Assembly: GCF_900110255.1 (NCBI RefSeq)
Contig: NZ_FODD01000006.1
Span: forward strand, 1 to 64,000
Origin: Actinacidiphila rubida
GTDB lineage: Bacteria; Actinomycetota; Actinomycetes; Streptomycetales; Streptomycetaceae
Direction of reading: 5' to 3'
Length of the DNA: 64,000 nt
Translations under genes and position numbers: made by a program
Shown: positions 9,923 through 18,705 of the stretch, piece after piece
Position numbering within the stretch: the first letter of the stretch is position 1
How the letters are laid out: each line of letters starts with the position of its first letter
The notes under the pieces: generated by a model
What the model was told of the DNA's origin: nothing
Databases searched by the model: none
What the model saw: only the letters and a program-made list of their open reading frames with translations

Positions 9923-10987
9923 ATGGCCCCCGTCTTCGCCCACGGCCGTCTGCGGCTGTACCTGCTCAAGCTGCTGGACGAGTCCCCGCGCCACGGCTAC
10001 GAGGTGATCCGGCTGCTGGAGGAGCGCTTCCAGGGCCTGTACGCGCCCTCGGCCGGCACCGTCTACCCGCGGCTCGCCAAGCTGGAGAAGGAGGGCCTGG
10101 TCACCCACTCCACCGAGGGCGGCCGCAAGGTCTACTCCCTGACCGACGCCGGGCGGGCCGAACTGGCCGAGCGCGCGGACGAGATCGCCGGCCTCGAGGC
10201 CGAGATCCGCGAGTCGGTCTCCGCGCTGGCCGCGGAGATCCGCGAGGACGTCCGCGGCGCGGCGGGCGACCTGCGCCGTGAGGTCCGGGCCGCGGCGCAG
10301 CAGGCCCGCGCGGGCCAGGGCGACGAGCGCCGCGCCCGCCAGGAGTGGAAGGAGCAGGCCCACCGGGCGAAGGAGGAGAGCCGCCGCGCCAAGGAGGAGG
10401 CCCGCGACGCCCGCCGCCAGGCCAAGGCGGCCCGCGACGCGATGGACAGCGCCCGCGAGGAGGTGCAGCGGATCGCCCGGCAGGTGCAGGAGCAGGTCCA
10501 GACGCACACCCGGGCCGGCGACTGGCAGGCGGGCCTGCGCGAGGGTCTTGCCGAACTCACCCGCGAGCTGGGCCAGTTCGGCGGCGGGGCGGGCCGGGCC
10601 GGCACGGACGCGCCGGCCACGGCCTGGGGCGAGGCGACGAGCACGGCCCAGCCCGGGCGGGACGAGACCGGCGGCGAGGCCGGAGGCGGGACCGGCGGCA
10701 CCGCCACGAAGGACGGGGCCGAGGGCTCCATGGACGCCGGGGAGGCCCCGGACGCCCCGGACGCCGCCGACGCCGCCGACGCCGCCCCCGTCTCGGAGAA
10801 CCCGCTGCGGGACCTGGAGCGGCTGCTGGACGGCTTCCGCGACGGCATCCGGGACACCGCACGCGACCGCGGGGTGAACGACCGGCAGCTGCGCGAGGTC
10901 CGCCGCCACCTGAAGTCGGCCGCGGCCCACATCTCGGCCGCGCTGCACGGCACGGGCGCCGGGAACACCGAGCGGCCGGAGCGCTGA
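9923..10987 (+). CDS. PadR-family regulator with long coiled-coil extension
   Basis: A 354-residue protein. Residues 1-85 form the PadR winged helix: LYLLKLLDESPRHGYEVIRLLEE, then APSAGTVYPRLAKLEKEGLV and GRKVYSLTDAGRAEL. The rest is unusual: a long, charged, alanine/arginine/glutamate helix (about 85-215) that should form a coiled coil, a disordered Gly/Ala/Asp-rich stretch with repeated DA(A/P)DA units, and a short C-terminal helix. The ATG at 9923 has AGGA upstream and follows the DUF4097 stop directly. The two palindromes ahead of the operon (8983-9024) are likely its own operators. Typical PadR proteins are 110-190 residues, so the extension probably adds oligomerisation or partner binding. 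Confidence 0.88.
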   Translation: MAPVFAHGRLRLYLLKLLDESPRHGYEVIRLLEERFQGLYAPSAGTVYPRLAKLEKEGLVTHSTEGGRKVYSLTDAGRAELAERADEIAGLEAEIRESVSALAAEIREDVRGAAGDLRREVRAAAQQARAGQGDERRARQEWKEQAHRAKEESRRAKEEARDARRQAKAARDAMDSAREEVQRIARQVQEQVQTHTRAGDWQAGLREGLAELTRELGQFGGGAGRAGTDAPATAWGEATSTAQPGRDETGGEAGGGTGGTATKDGAEGSMDAGEAPDAPDAADAADAAPVSENPLRDLERLLDGFRDGIRDTARDRGVNDRQLREVRRHLKSAAAHISAALHGTGAGNTERPER

Positions 10988-11026
10988 CGCGCGGCGGGCA
11001 CGGGCACGGGCACGGGCGACGCGCAC

Positions 11027-11059
11027 GCGGGCCGGACGGCGGGGCGCCGACCGGCCCGC
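11027..11059. terminator. Shared terminator between convergent padR and dehydrogenase genes
   Basis: A 9-bp stem GCGGGCCGG/CCGGCCCGC (11027-11035 with 11051-11059) continues past one A-A mismatch into a 5-bp inner stem with a GGG loop. It sits between two genes pointing at each other and can serve both. Confidence 0.7.
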
Positions 11060-11065
11060 CGCGCG

Positions 11066-12028
11066 TCAGGCGGTGAGCACGATCTTGCCGAACACCTCGC
11101 CCGCGGCGAGGTGTTCGAAGCCCTCGCGGGCCCGGTCCAGCGGCAGCACCGAGTCGATCACCGGGCGGACGCCGGTGACCGCGCAGAAGGACAGCAGGTC
11201 CTGCAGCTCCTCCTTGCTGCCCATGGTGGAGCCGACGACCTTCAGCTCCAGGAAGAAGATCCGGTTCAGCTCGGCGGAGCGCGGGTTCGGGCCGCTGGTC
11301 GCGCCGGAGATCACCAGCGTGCCGCCGGGGCGCAGCGACTTCACCGAGTGCGACCAGGTGGCGGCGCCCACCGTCTCGATCACCGCGTCCACCCGCTCCG
11401 GCAGCCGCGCGCCCGGCTCGTACACGCCGTGCGCGCCCAGCTCCTCGGCCCGGCGGCGCTTGGCCGCGTCCCGGCTGGTGGCGTAGACCCGCAGGCCGCC
11501 GGCCCGGGCCAGCACGATCGCCGCGGTGGCGACGCCGCCGCCCGCGCCCTGGACGAGCACCGAGTCACCGGGCCGCACACCGGCGTTGCTGAACAGCATC
11601 CGGTAGGCGGTCAGCCAGGCGGTGGGCAGGCAGGCCGCCTCCTCGAAGCTGAGCTCCGCGGGCTTGGGCAGCAGGTTCCAGGTGGGCACGGTGACCTGCT
11701 CGGCGAAGGTGCCCTGGTAGCGCTCGGTGAGGATGGACCGCCGCTCGTCGGGGCCGACGCCGTACCCGCTCTGCCCGATCACCGAGTGCAGCACCACCTC
11801 GTTGCCGTCCTCGTCGATCCCGGCCGCGTCGCAGCCCAGGATCATCGGCAGGCTCTCCTCGCCCAGGCCCACCCCTCTGAGCGACCACAGGTCGTGGTGG
11901 TTGAGGGAGGCCGCCTTCACCGTGACGGTGGACCAGCCGTCGCGGGGACGCGGCGCCGGCCGCTCCCCCAACTCCAGTCCGGTCAGCGGCTGCTCGGCAT
12001 CGATGCGCGCGGCGTAGACAGCAAACAT
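11066..12028 (-). CDS. Zinc-independent medium-chain dehydrogenase (quinone oxidoreductase-like)
   Basis: A 320-residue MDR-superfamily oxidoreductase. The N-terminal GroES-like domain includes KAASLNHHDLWSLRG and PMILGCDAAG. The NAD(P)-binding Rossmann domain begins at VLVQGAGGGVATAAIVLARAGG and ends in VYATSRDAAKRRRAEELGAHGV. The cysteine cluster of the structural zinc is missing, and the usual catalytic zinc cysteine after the GroES motif is replaced, so it resembles quinone oxidoreductase or enoyl reductase more than alcohol dehydrogenase. The protein is complete, with ATG at 12028. It is monocistronic, with terminators at both ends. NADPH-dependent reduction of a small enone or quinone is likely. 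The true substrate is unknown. Confidence 0.85.
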   Translation of the reverse strand: MFAVYAARIDAEQPLTGLELGERPAPRPRDGWSTVTVKAASLNHHDLWSLRGVGLGEESLPMILGCDAAGIDEDGNEVVLHSVIGQSGYGVGPDERRSILTERYQGTFAEQVTVPTWNLLPKPAELSFEEAACLPTAWLTAYRMLFSNAGVRPGDSVLVQGAGGGVATAAIVLARAGGLRVYATSRDAAKRRRAEELGAHGVYEPGARLPERVDAVIETVGAATWSHSVKSLRPGGTLVISGATSGPNPRSAELNRIFFLELKVVGSTMGSKEELQDLLSFCAVTGVRPVIDSVLPLDRAREGFEHLAAGEVFGKIVLTA

Positions 12029-12107
12029 GGCCCGACCCTACGGCGGCCGCCGACGGCGGCGGAACCGGCTCGCGGTGTGACGCGCGCCGCGCGGACGCCC
12101 CCTGAAC

Positions 12108-12153
12108 GCCCCGGCCGCCCCGGGTGCGTGTCGCACCGCGGGGCGGCCGGGGC
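12108..12153 (-). terminator. Terminator after sodN
   Basis: A 14-bp stem (12108-12121 with 12040s partner at 12140-12153) continues into GGTGCG/CGCACC with the loop TGT. It lies about 40 bases past the sodN stop on the minus strand. It is the strongest hairpin in this gap. Confidence 0.75.
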
Positions 12154-12190
12154 CGGGTCGAGGACCCGTGGACGACCGGTACAGGCCGGG

Positions 12191-12586
12191 TCAGGCCTTC
12201 TTGGTCTCCCAGAAGATCTTGTCGATCTCGGCGATGAGGTCCAGCGCCTTCTGGCCGGTCGCCGGGTCGTTGGACGCCTTGGCGGCGCTCAGGGCCTTCA
12301 GGGTGTCGTTGACCAGCTGGTGCAGCTGGGGGTACTTCTCGAAGTGCGGGGCCTTGAAGTAGTCGCTCCACAGGACCGACACGTGGTGCTTGGCCAGCTC
12401 CGCGCGCTGCTCCTTGATCAGCACGGCCCGAGTGCGGAAGTCCGCGTCCTCGTTGGCCTGGTACTTCTCCTGGACCGCCTTGACGGACTCGGCCTCGATG
12501 CGGGCCTGGGCCGGGTCGTACACGCCGCAGGGCAGGTCGCAGTGGGCGCTGACCTTGACCTTGGGCGCGAACAGGCGAGTGAACAT
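12191..12586 (-). CDS. sodN: Nickel-containing superoxide dismutase
   Basis: A 131-residue NiSOD precursor that disproportionates superoxide in the cytoplasm. Residues 1-14 are the propeptide removed before the nickel hook can form. The mature N-terminus is HCDLPCGVYDPAQARIEAE, giving the Ni ligands His1, Cys2 and Cys6 after cleavage. The C-terminal four-helix part with KHHVSVLWSDYFK and IDKIFWETKKA is as in S. coelicolor SodN. The ATG at 12586 has GAGGAAG eight bases upstream. It is divergent from sodX, its maturation protease. In S. coelicolor nickel controls sodN against the iron enzyme through Nur, partly by a small RNA; I did not find a clear Nur box here. Confidence 0.98.
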   Translation of the reverse strand: MFTRLFAPKVKVSAHCDLPCGVYDPAQARIEAESVKAVQEKYQANEDADFRTRAVLIKEQRAELAKHHVSVLWSDYFKAPHFEKYPQLHQLVNDTLKALSAAKASNDPATGQKALDLIAEIDKIFWETKKA

Positions 12587-12725
12587 GGCTGTCCTTCCTC
12601 GTGATCGTCTTTCAGGTGGGACATTACTCCCTGGAGGAGTCGTTTTCTCGGGTGCCCCAGGTGGCTTAGGCCAAAAGTCTGGTGTCACCCTGGGGGCGGT
12701 GGAGGAACGAACCAGGAGGCGGAGC

Positions 12726-13163
12726 ATGCGGGAGCAGGGGGCCGGCAGGCTGTCGTACCAAGTAGTCGAGGTCACCGGTCCGTCGATGGCACCCACGCTG
12801 CTGCACGGGGACTGGCTGCTGATCCAGAAGGTCAGCAGTGGTGCCGCGCTGGTCCGTGAGGGGGACGTGGTGGTGCTGCGGCACCCGCTGCAGCAGGATC
12901 TGCTGATCGTCAAGCGCGCCGTGGAGCGGCGTGACGGCGGCTGGTGGGTGATGGGCGACAACCGGTTCGTGGAGAACGACAGCCGGGAGTTCGGCACCGT
13001 GCCGGACGAGCTGGTCCTGGCGCGGGCACGCGGCCGCTTCCGGCCGCCGCAGAAGGTTCAGCGCTCGCTGACCGGGGTGGCCTCGCTGGCGTCCTGGGCG
13101 GCCTCCTGCGTGCGGCCGCTGAGGGCCGACCGCTCGTTCTCCAGGCGTTTGCGGGCCCGGTAG
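12726..13163 (+). CDS. sodX: NiSOD maturation protease (S26 signal-peptidase-like)
   Basis: A 145-residue protease predicted to cut the SodN propeptide. It has a short signal-peptidase fold with the nucleophile Ser20 in TGPSMAPTL and the general base Lys63 in LLIVKRAVE, then WWVMGDNRFVENDSREFGTV, the box found in type I signal peptidases. It lacks a membrane anchor, fitting a cytosolic substrate. The ATG at 12726 follows AGGAGG. It diverges from sodN across 139 bp holding both promoters. Its last 106 bases overlap the 3-prime end of the convergent CGNR gene; the overlapped tail (RPLRADRSFSRRLRAR) resembles the usual SodX ending as I recall it, so the overlap looks real. Confidence 0.93.
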   Translation: MREQGAGRLSYQVVEVTGPSMAPTLLHGDWLLIQKVSSGAALVREGDVVVLRHPLQQDLLIVKRAVERRDGGWWVMGDNRFVENDSREFGTVPDELVLARARGRFRPPQKVQRSLTGVASLASWAASCVRPLRADRSFSRRLRAR

Positions 13164-13699
13164 GCCGCCACGTTCGCGCGGGTGGCACACCGGTCCGAGC
13201 AGTAGCGGCGGGAGCGGTTCGTCGACGTGTCGACGTAGGCGTTGCGGCAGGGGGCCGCCTCGCAGATGCCCAGCCGGTCCACGCCCAGCGTGGTCAGCTG
13301 GAACGCCAGGCCCATGCAGGCGACGGCCGAGTAGGCCGCGCCGGCGCTGGCCGCGTGGTCGGCCAGGTGCATGTGCCAGTCGGGGCGGCCGGTGGCGTCG
13401 TCCAGGTTCTCGTGGCCGGAGATCTGCGGGCTGACCGGGAACTCCAGCATCAGCGCGTTGAGCAGGTCGACCGAGCGGACCTCGTCGCCCTCGTCCGCGG
13501 CCTCGAAGACGCCGCGCAGCCGGACGCGCACGGCACGCAACCGGGCCACGTCGGCCTCGACCGCCCGGGACGCCAGGTGCGTGCTGGCGCCGAACAGCTC
13601 GCGCGCGGCCTCCAGGGAGGTCAGCGCGTCGGTGCCGCGTTCGGGCTCCTCGCTGTTGACGAGCCGCACGGCGTAGTCCGCGTAATAGGCCAGTTCCAA
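13058..13699 (-). CDS. ABATE-domain CGNR zinc-finger protein
   Basis: A 213-residue protein of the CGNR zinc-finger family. The N-terminal ABATE domain includes LAYYADYAVRLVNSEEPERG. The C-terminal finger CEAAPCRNAYVDTS...RRYCSDRCATRANVAAYRARKR supplies four cysteines followed by a basic DNA-binding helix. A transcription-factor role is expected, but its targets are unknown. I start it at TTG 13699 (MELAYYADY) because GAGGA lies just upstream and this is where similarity to homologues I remember begins; in-frame upstream sequence looks non-coding. The gene converges on sodX and overlaps its 3-prime end by 106 bp, so transcription of one could interfere with the other. Confidence 0.85.
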   Translation of the reverse strand: MELAYYADYAVRLVNSEEPERGTDALTSLEAARELFGASTHLASRAVEADVARLRAVRVRLRGVFEAADEGDEVRSVDLLNALMLEFPVSPQISGHENLDDATGRPDWHMHLADHAASAGAAYSAVACMGLAFQLTTLGVDRLGICEAAPCRNAYVDTSTNRSRRYCSDRCATRANVAAYRARKRLENERSALSGRTQEAAQDASEATPVSER

Positions 13700-13902
13700 C
13701 TCTGCGTCCTCACGACAAGCGGTGGTGGCCGGCGTCACCCGGTCCGGGCGGGACGACCGCCCAGGCTGACGTAATGGCCGAACTTCCCTCAAGGGTATTA
13801 CATTGAGCAAGGGCGCGGAGAGCGCACGCCCGGTGCCGCGCATCCGGCCCACGCCGTCCGCCTGCCCCCGTCCGCGCGGCCGACGCCTCCCGCGACGCAG
13901 GA

Positions 13903-13929
13903 GGGGTGCGGGCCCAGGGCCCGCACCCC
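13903..13929 (-). terminator. Terminator after the amino-acid ABC operon
   Basis: A perfect 13-base inverted repeat, GGGGTGCGGGCCC and its complement (13903-13915 with 13917-13929), around a single central base. It is 20 bases past the stop of the ATPase gene and closes that minus-strand operon. Confidence 0.75.
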
Positions 13930-13948
13930 CTTGTCGCCTGACGGACTG

Positions 13949-14716
<768 letters not shown>

Positions 14717-14719
14717 CGC

Positions 14720-15652
14720 TCAGGCCACCTTCGGTCGGCGCAGGGTGGTCAGGTTCGCCCGGACCTTCTGCCACGGGGTGAGCGGCAGCGTCCGCAGCGA
14801 ACCGCGGGCGTACCGGCGCTCGACGTAGAACTGCCCGACGCTGAACACGCTGGTCAGCACCAGGTACCAGAAGCAGGCGACGAAGTAGAGCTCCATGATC
14901 GCGGTGCTGTCGCTGCCGATGTTCGAGGTCGACCGCAGCAGCTCGGTGTACTGCACCGCGGACACCAGCGACGAGGTCTTCAGCATGTTGATGAACTCGT
15001 TGCCGGTGGGCGGGATGATCACCCGCATCGCCTGCGGCAGCACGATCCGGCGCATGGTCCGCGTGCCGGTCATGCCGAGCGCGTGCGCGGCCTCGGTCTG
15101 GCCCTCGTCCACCGACTGGATGCCGGCCCGGACGATCTCCGCCATGTAGGCGCCCTCGTTGAGGCCCAGGCCCAGCAGGGCCGCCACGAACGGGGTCATC
15201 ACCGCGACGGTGTCGTTCTTGTACAGCGGCATCAGGTTGATGACCGGGAAGATCAACGCGAGGTTGAACCACATCAGCAGCTGCACGTACACCGGGGTGC
15301 CGCGGAAGAACCAGATGTAGAGCCAGGCCACCGCGCCGGTCACCGGGTTCTTCGACAGCCGCATCACCGCGAAGAGCAGGCCGAGGACCAGGCCGACGGC
15401 CATCGCGCACACCGAGATCAGGACGGTGCGCCACAGGCCCTGCAGCACGGTGCGGTCGAACAGCTTGTCCCAGACCGTGCCCCACAGGATGTTGCCCTGG
15501 GAGAAGGCGTACACGAGCCAGGCCAGCAGGGCCACCACCACGACCGCGCTGATCCAGCGGCCGTAGTGGCGTACCGGGATGGCCCGGATCGGCTCGTAGG
15601 GGGACCCGGCCACGGCGGGTCCCTTGTCGAACGTGTCGGTCACTTCAGTCAC
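14720..15652 (-). CDS. Polar amino-acid ABC transporter permease
   Basis: A 310-residue inner-membrane permease of the HisM/GlnP family. A cytoplasmic N-terminus is followed by a first helix (about 35-52). The transport domain has QGLWRTVLISVCAMAVGLVL, the EAA loop EGQTEAAHALGMTGTRTMRRIVLPQAMRVIIPP that docks with the ATPase, and several further helices. A positively charged tail follows the last helix. It is the only permease in the operon, so it should work as a homodimer with the downstream ATPase. Thirty bases separate it from the upstream binding-protein gene. The ATG at 15652 is the only sensible start. Confidence 0.92.
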   Translation of the reverse strand: MTEVTDTFDKGPAVAGSPYEPIRAIPVRHYGRWISAVVVVALLAWLVYAFSQGNILWGTVWDKLFDRTVLQGLWRTVLISVCAMAVGLVLGLLFAVMRLSKNPVTGAVAWLYIWFFRGTPVYVQLLMWFNLALIFPVINLMPLYKNDTVAVMTPFVAALLGLGLNEGAYMAEIVRAGIQSVDEGQTEAAHALGMTGTRTMRRIVLPQAMRVIIPPTGNEFINMLKTSSLVSAVQYTELLRSTSNIGSDSTAIMELYFVACFWYLVLTSVFSVGQFYVERRYARGSLRTLPLTPWQKVRANLTTLRRPKVA

Positions 15653-15682
15653 GGCGTACTGCCCCTCACCACTGCCGTCCGG

Positions 15683-16657
15683 TCAGGATCCGCCGTTGAC
15701 GGCGGCCGCCTTGATCGCACCGCTGGAAGCGTTCCACTTCTGCAGCACCTGCGCGTACGACCCGTCCGCGATGATCGCGTCCATGGCCGCCTTCAGCGCG
15801 TCGCGCAGCTGGGCGTTGCCCTTGTCGGTGGCGATGCCGAACGGTCCGGCGTCGGCCGGGTCGCCGGCGACCTCGAAGTCGTTGCCGTTGCCGGACTTCT
15901 GCGCGATGTACGCGGCGACCGGCGTGTCGTTGAGGTCGGCGACCGCGCCGCCGGCCTTGACGCGGGTCTGGGCCTCGGAGTCGGTGTCGAACGCCTGGAT
16001 GGTCAGGCCCTTGGAACCGCAGGCCGTCTTCTGCTTCTTGAAGGCGTCCTCGTAGATCGTGCCGCGCTGCACGGCGACGCTCTGGCCGCAGAGGTCCGCC
16101 AGGGCCTTGACGCCCTTGGGGTTGCCCTTCTTGACCAGCAGTGAGGAACCGGACATGTAGTAGTCGACGAAGTCGACGCCCTTGCCGACCTTCTTGCCCT
16201 TGTCGTCCAGGCCCTGCTGGCGGGCCTTGGTGTCGCTCATGGCCGACATGACGGCGTCCTCGCGACCGGTGTACAGCGAGGTGATCAGGCCGTCGAACTG
16301 ACCGTTGGTGAACTCGAACTTCACGCCGAGCTGCTTGGACAGCGCCTGGGCGATGTCCGGGTCGATGCCGACGATCTGGCCGTTCTGGGTCTGCTCCATC
16401 GGCGCGTACGAGGCGTCGGTGCCGACCTTGATGACACCGGCGTCCTGGTACTTCTTCGGCAGCTTGGCGAAGAGCGGCGCGGTGGAGGACGAGGCGGAGC
16501 CGGAGGCACTCGGCGTCGAGCCGCCCGAGTTGGCGCTGTTGTCCTTCTTCGTCTGGTCGCCGCATCCGGTGACCACCAGGGCGCCGGCGACGGCGAGGGC
16601 GGCGACCGCGGAGAGACGGGAGAGGGCGGGGATACGCCGGGTGGTACGTGCGGTCAT
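15683..16657 (-). CDS. Amino-acid ABC transporter substrate-binding lipoprotein
   Basis: A 324-residue extracellular binding protein. The N-terminus is a lipoprotein signal: basic start, hydrophobic core LSAVAALAVAGALVV and lipobox VTGC, with Cys the predicted lipid-modified residue. A Ser/Gly-rich spacer follows, then the SBP_bac_3 fold with GVIKVGTDASYAPMEQ, IVGIDPDIAQAL, FEFTNGQFDGLITSLYTGREDAVMS and AVQRGTIYEDAF. This family binds polar amino acids such as glutamate or glutamine. The ATG at 16657 is preceded by GGAGGA. It is first in the operon; its promoter must lie in the long gap shared with the divergent malic-enzyme gene. Confidence 0.93.
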   Translation of the reverse strand: MTARTTRRIPALSRLSAVAALAVAGALVVTGCGDQTKKDNSANSGGSTPSASGSASSSTAPLFAKLPKKYQDAGVIKVGTDASYAPMEQTQNGQIVGIDPDIAQALSKQLGVKFEFTNGQFDGLITSLYTGREDAVMSAMSDTKARQQGLDDKGKKVGKGVDFVDYYMSGSSLLVKKGNPKGVKALADLCGQSVAVQRGTIYEDAFKKQKTACGSKGLTIQAFDTDSEAQTRVKAGGAVADLNDTPVAAYIAQKSGNGNDFEVAGDPADAGPFGIATDKGNAQLRDALKAAMDAIIADGSYAQVLQKWNASSGAIKAAAVNGGS

Positions 16658-16878
16658 CGCGGTGTCCTCCTGCTGGATATGCGGAGCTGCGGAATGAGGG
16701 TGGGGCCGTGTGTGGGGGCCACGGCGCGCTTCTTCGGGCACCGCCACCCTGTGTGATCTGTGCATCTTGCCATCCGGACAGTCCCAGTCAGGGTTCTGGT
16801 TGTGTCAAAATCGGATAACGGGCGATCCCCGGGCACCCATCGGGCCGGTACACCAGGGCCGGACCGCGATGGGGCCGC

Positions 16879-16951
16879 GCCGATCACATGCGGCTCTCCT
16901 GCCGATCACATGCGGATCAGATTCCACTCGTCCCGGAAACGACGTTTCCGG
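16879..16951. promoter_or_regulatory. Tandem direct repeats plus palindrome upstream of malic enzyme
   Basis: The 465-bp gap between the divergent binding-protein and malic-enzyme genes contains GCCGATCACATGCGG twice (16879-16893, 16901-16915) with a period of 22 bp, two helical turns. Eighteen bases further is the palindrome CCGGAAACGACGTTTCCGG (16933-16951; 8-bp arms). This arrangement looks like a two-part operator. I cannot name the regulator. A TATTCT element near 17092 could be the malic-enzyme -10. Confidence 0.55.
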
Positions 16952-17122
16952 TAGAACGGGTCCTTCACCCCTCATCCGGGGCCCACGGCGTGCGTGCGGC
17001 GCGCCTGGCTGCCGGCTTCCGCCACGGTCACTCGTTCCCTGGCGGCACGGACGCCGAGCCCACCTCCTCCGCCCAGCGCGAGGAGTATTCTCCCTCATCA
17101 ATTCCGACAAAGGGGTCAAAAA

Positions 17123-18340
<1,218 letters not shown>

Positions 18341-18498
18341 CGGCCGGGCCGCCGACGGACCGGGCTGACGGCCCCGTCTGGCGGCCCGGCCTGACGGACC
18401 GTCTTCTGGGGTGTGACGCAGGACACAGGCCGGACCGTGTCACATCTCGCACCCCGCCACCCCTCTCATATCTGCCGGCTCCCCCGCCCGGCGACACG

Positions 18499-18540
18499 AA
18501 GCCCCCGCCCACCGGACCCCGTACCGGTGGGCGGGGGCTT
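18499..18540 (+). terminator. Terminator after malic enzyme
   Basis: A perfect 17-bp stem (18499-18515 with 18524-18540; arms start AAGCCCCCGCCC) closed by an 8-base loop, with the stem ending in CTT on the plus strand. It is the most stable hairpin in this gap and lies about 160 bp past the malic-enzyme stop. Confidence 0.85.
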
Positions 18541-18576
18541 CCTGGTTCCCCGTCCGTCACCTCCGCTCCGGGTTCC

Positions 18577-18628
18577 GGTTGGCAAAAAGTTCCACGACTT
18601 ATGCGGGAAAGGTTGCTTAGTGCCAACC
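18577..18628 (+). promoter_or_regulatory. Inverted repeat in the leader of the amidase gene
   Basis: GGTTGGCA (18577-18584) and its exact complement TGCCAACC (18621-18628) flank a 36-base AT-richer segment containing AAAAAGTTCC and TTATGCGGG. The pair lies about 80-130 bases ahead of the amidase start. It could be an operator pair or the closing stem of a structured leader. No known riboswitch core was recognised in it. Confidence 0.4.
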
Positions 18629-18705
18629 TCAATCGCCAGGCTGCCGCCAGCACTTGTGCGGCCTCCTCCCCGAGGTCCGCACGTACTGGCAAGCAAGGAG
18701 CCCGG

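Noticed and set aside
12587..12725. A Nur (nickel) box in the sodN-sodX gap
   Set aside because: I saw no convincing TTGCA-type repeat; nickel control may be indirect, as in S. coelicolor.
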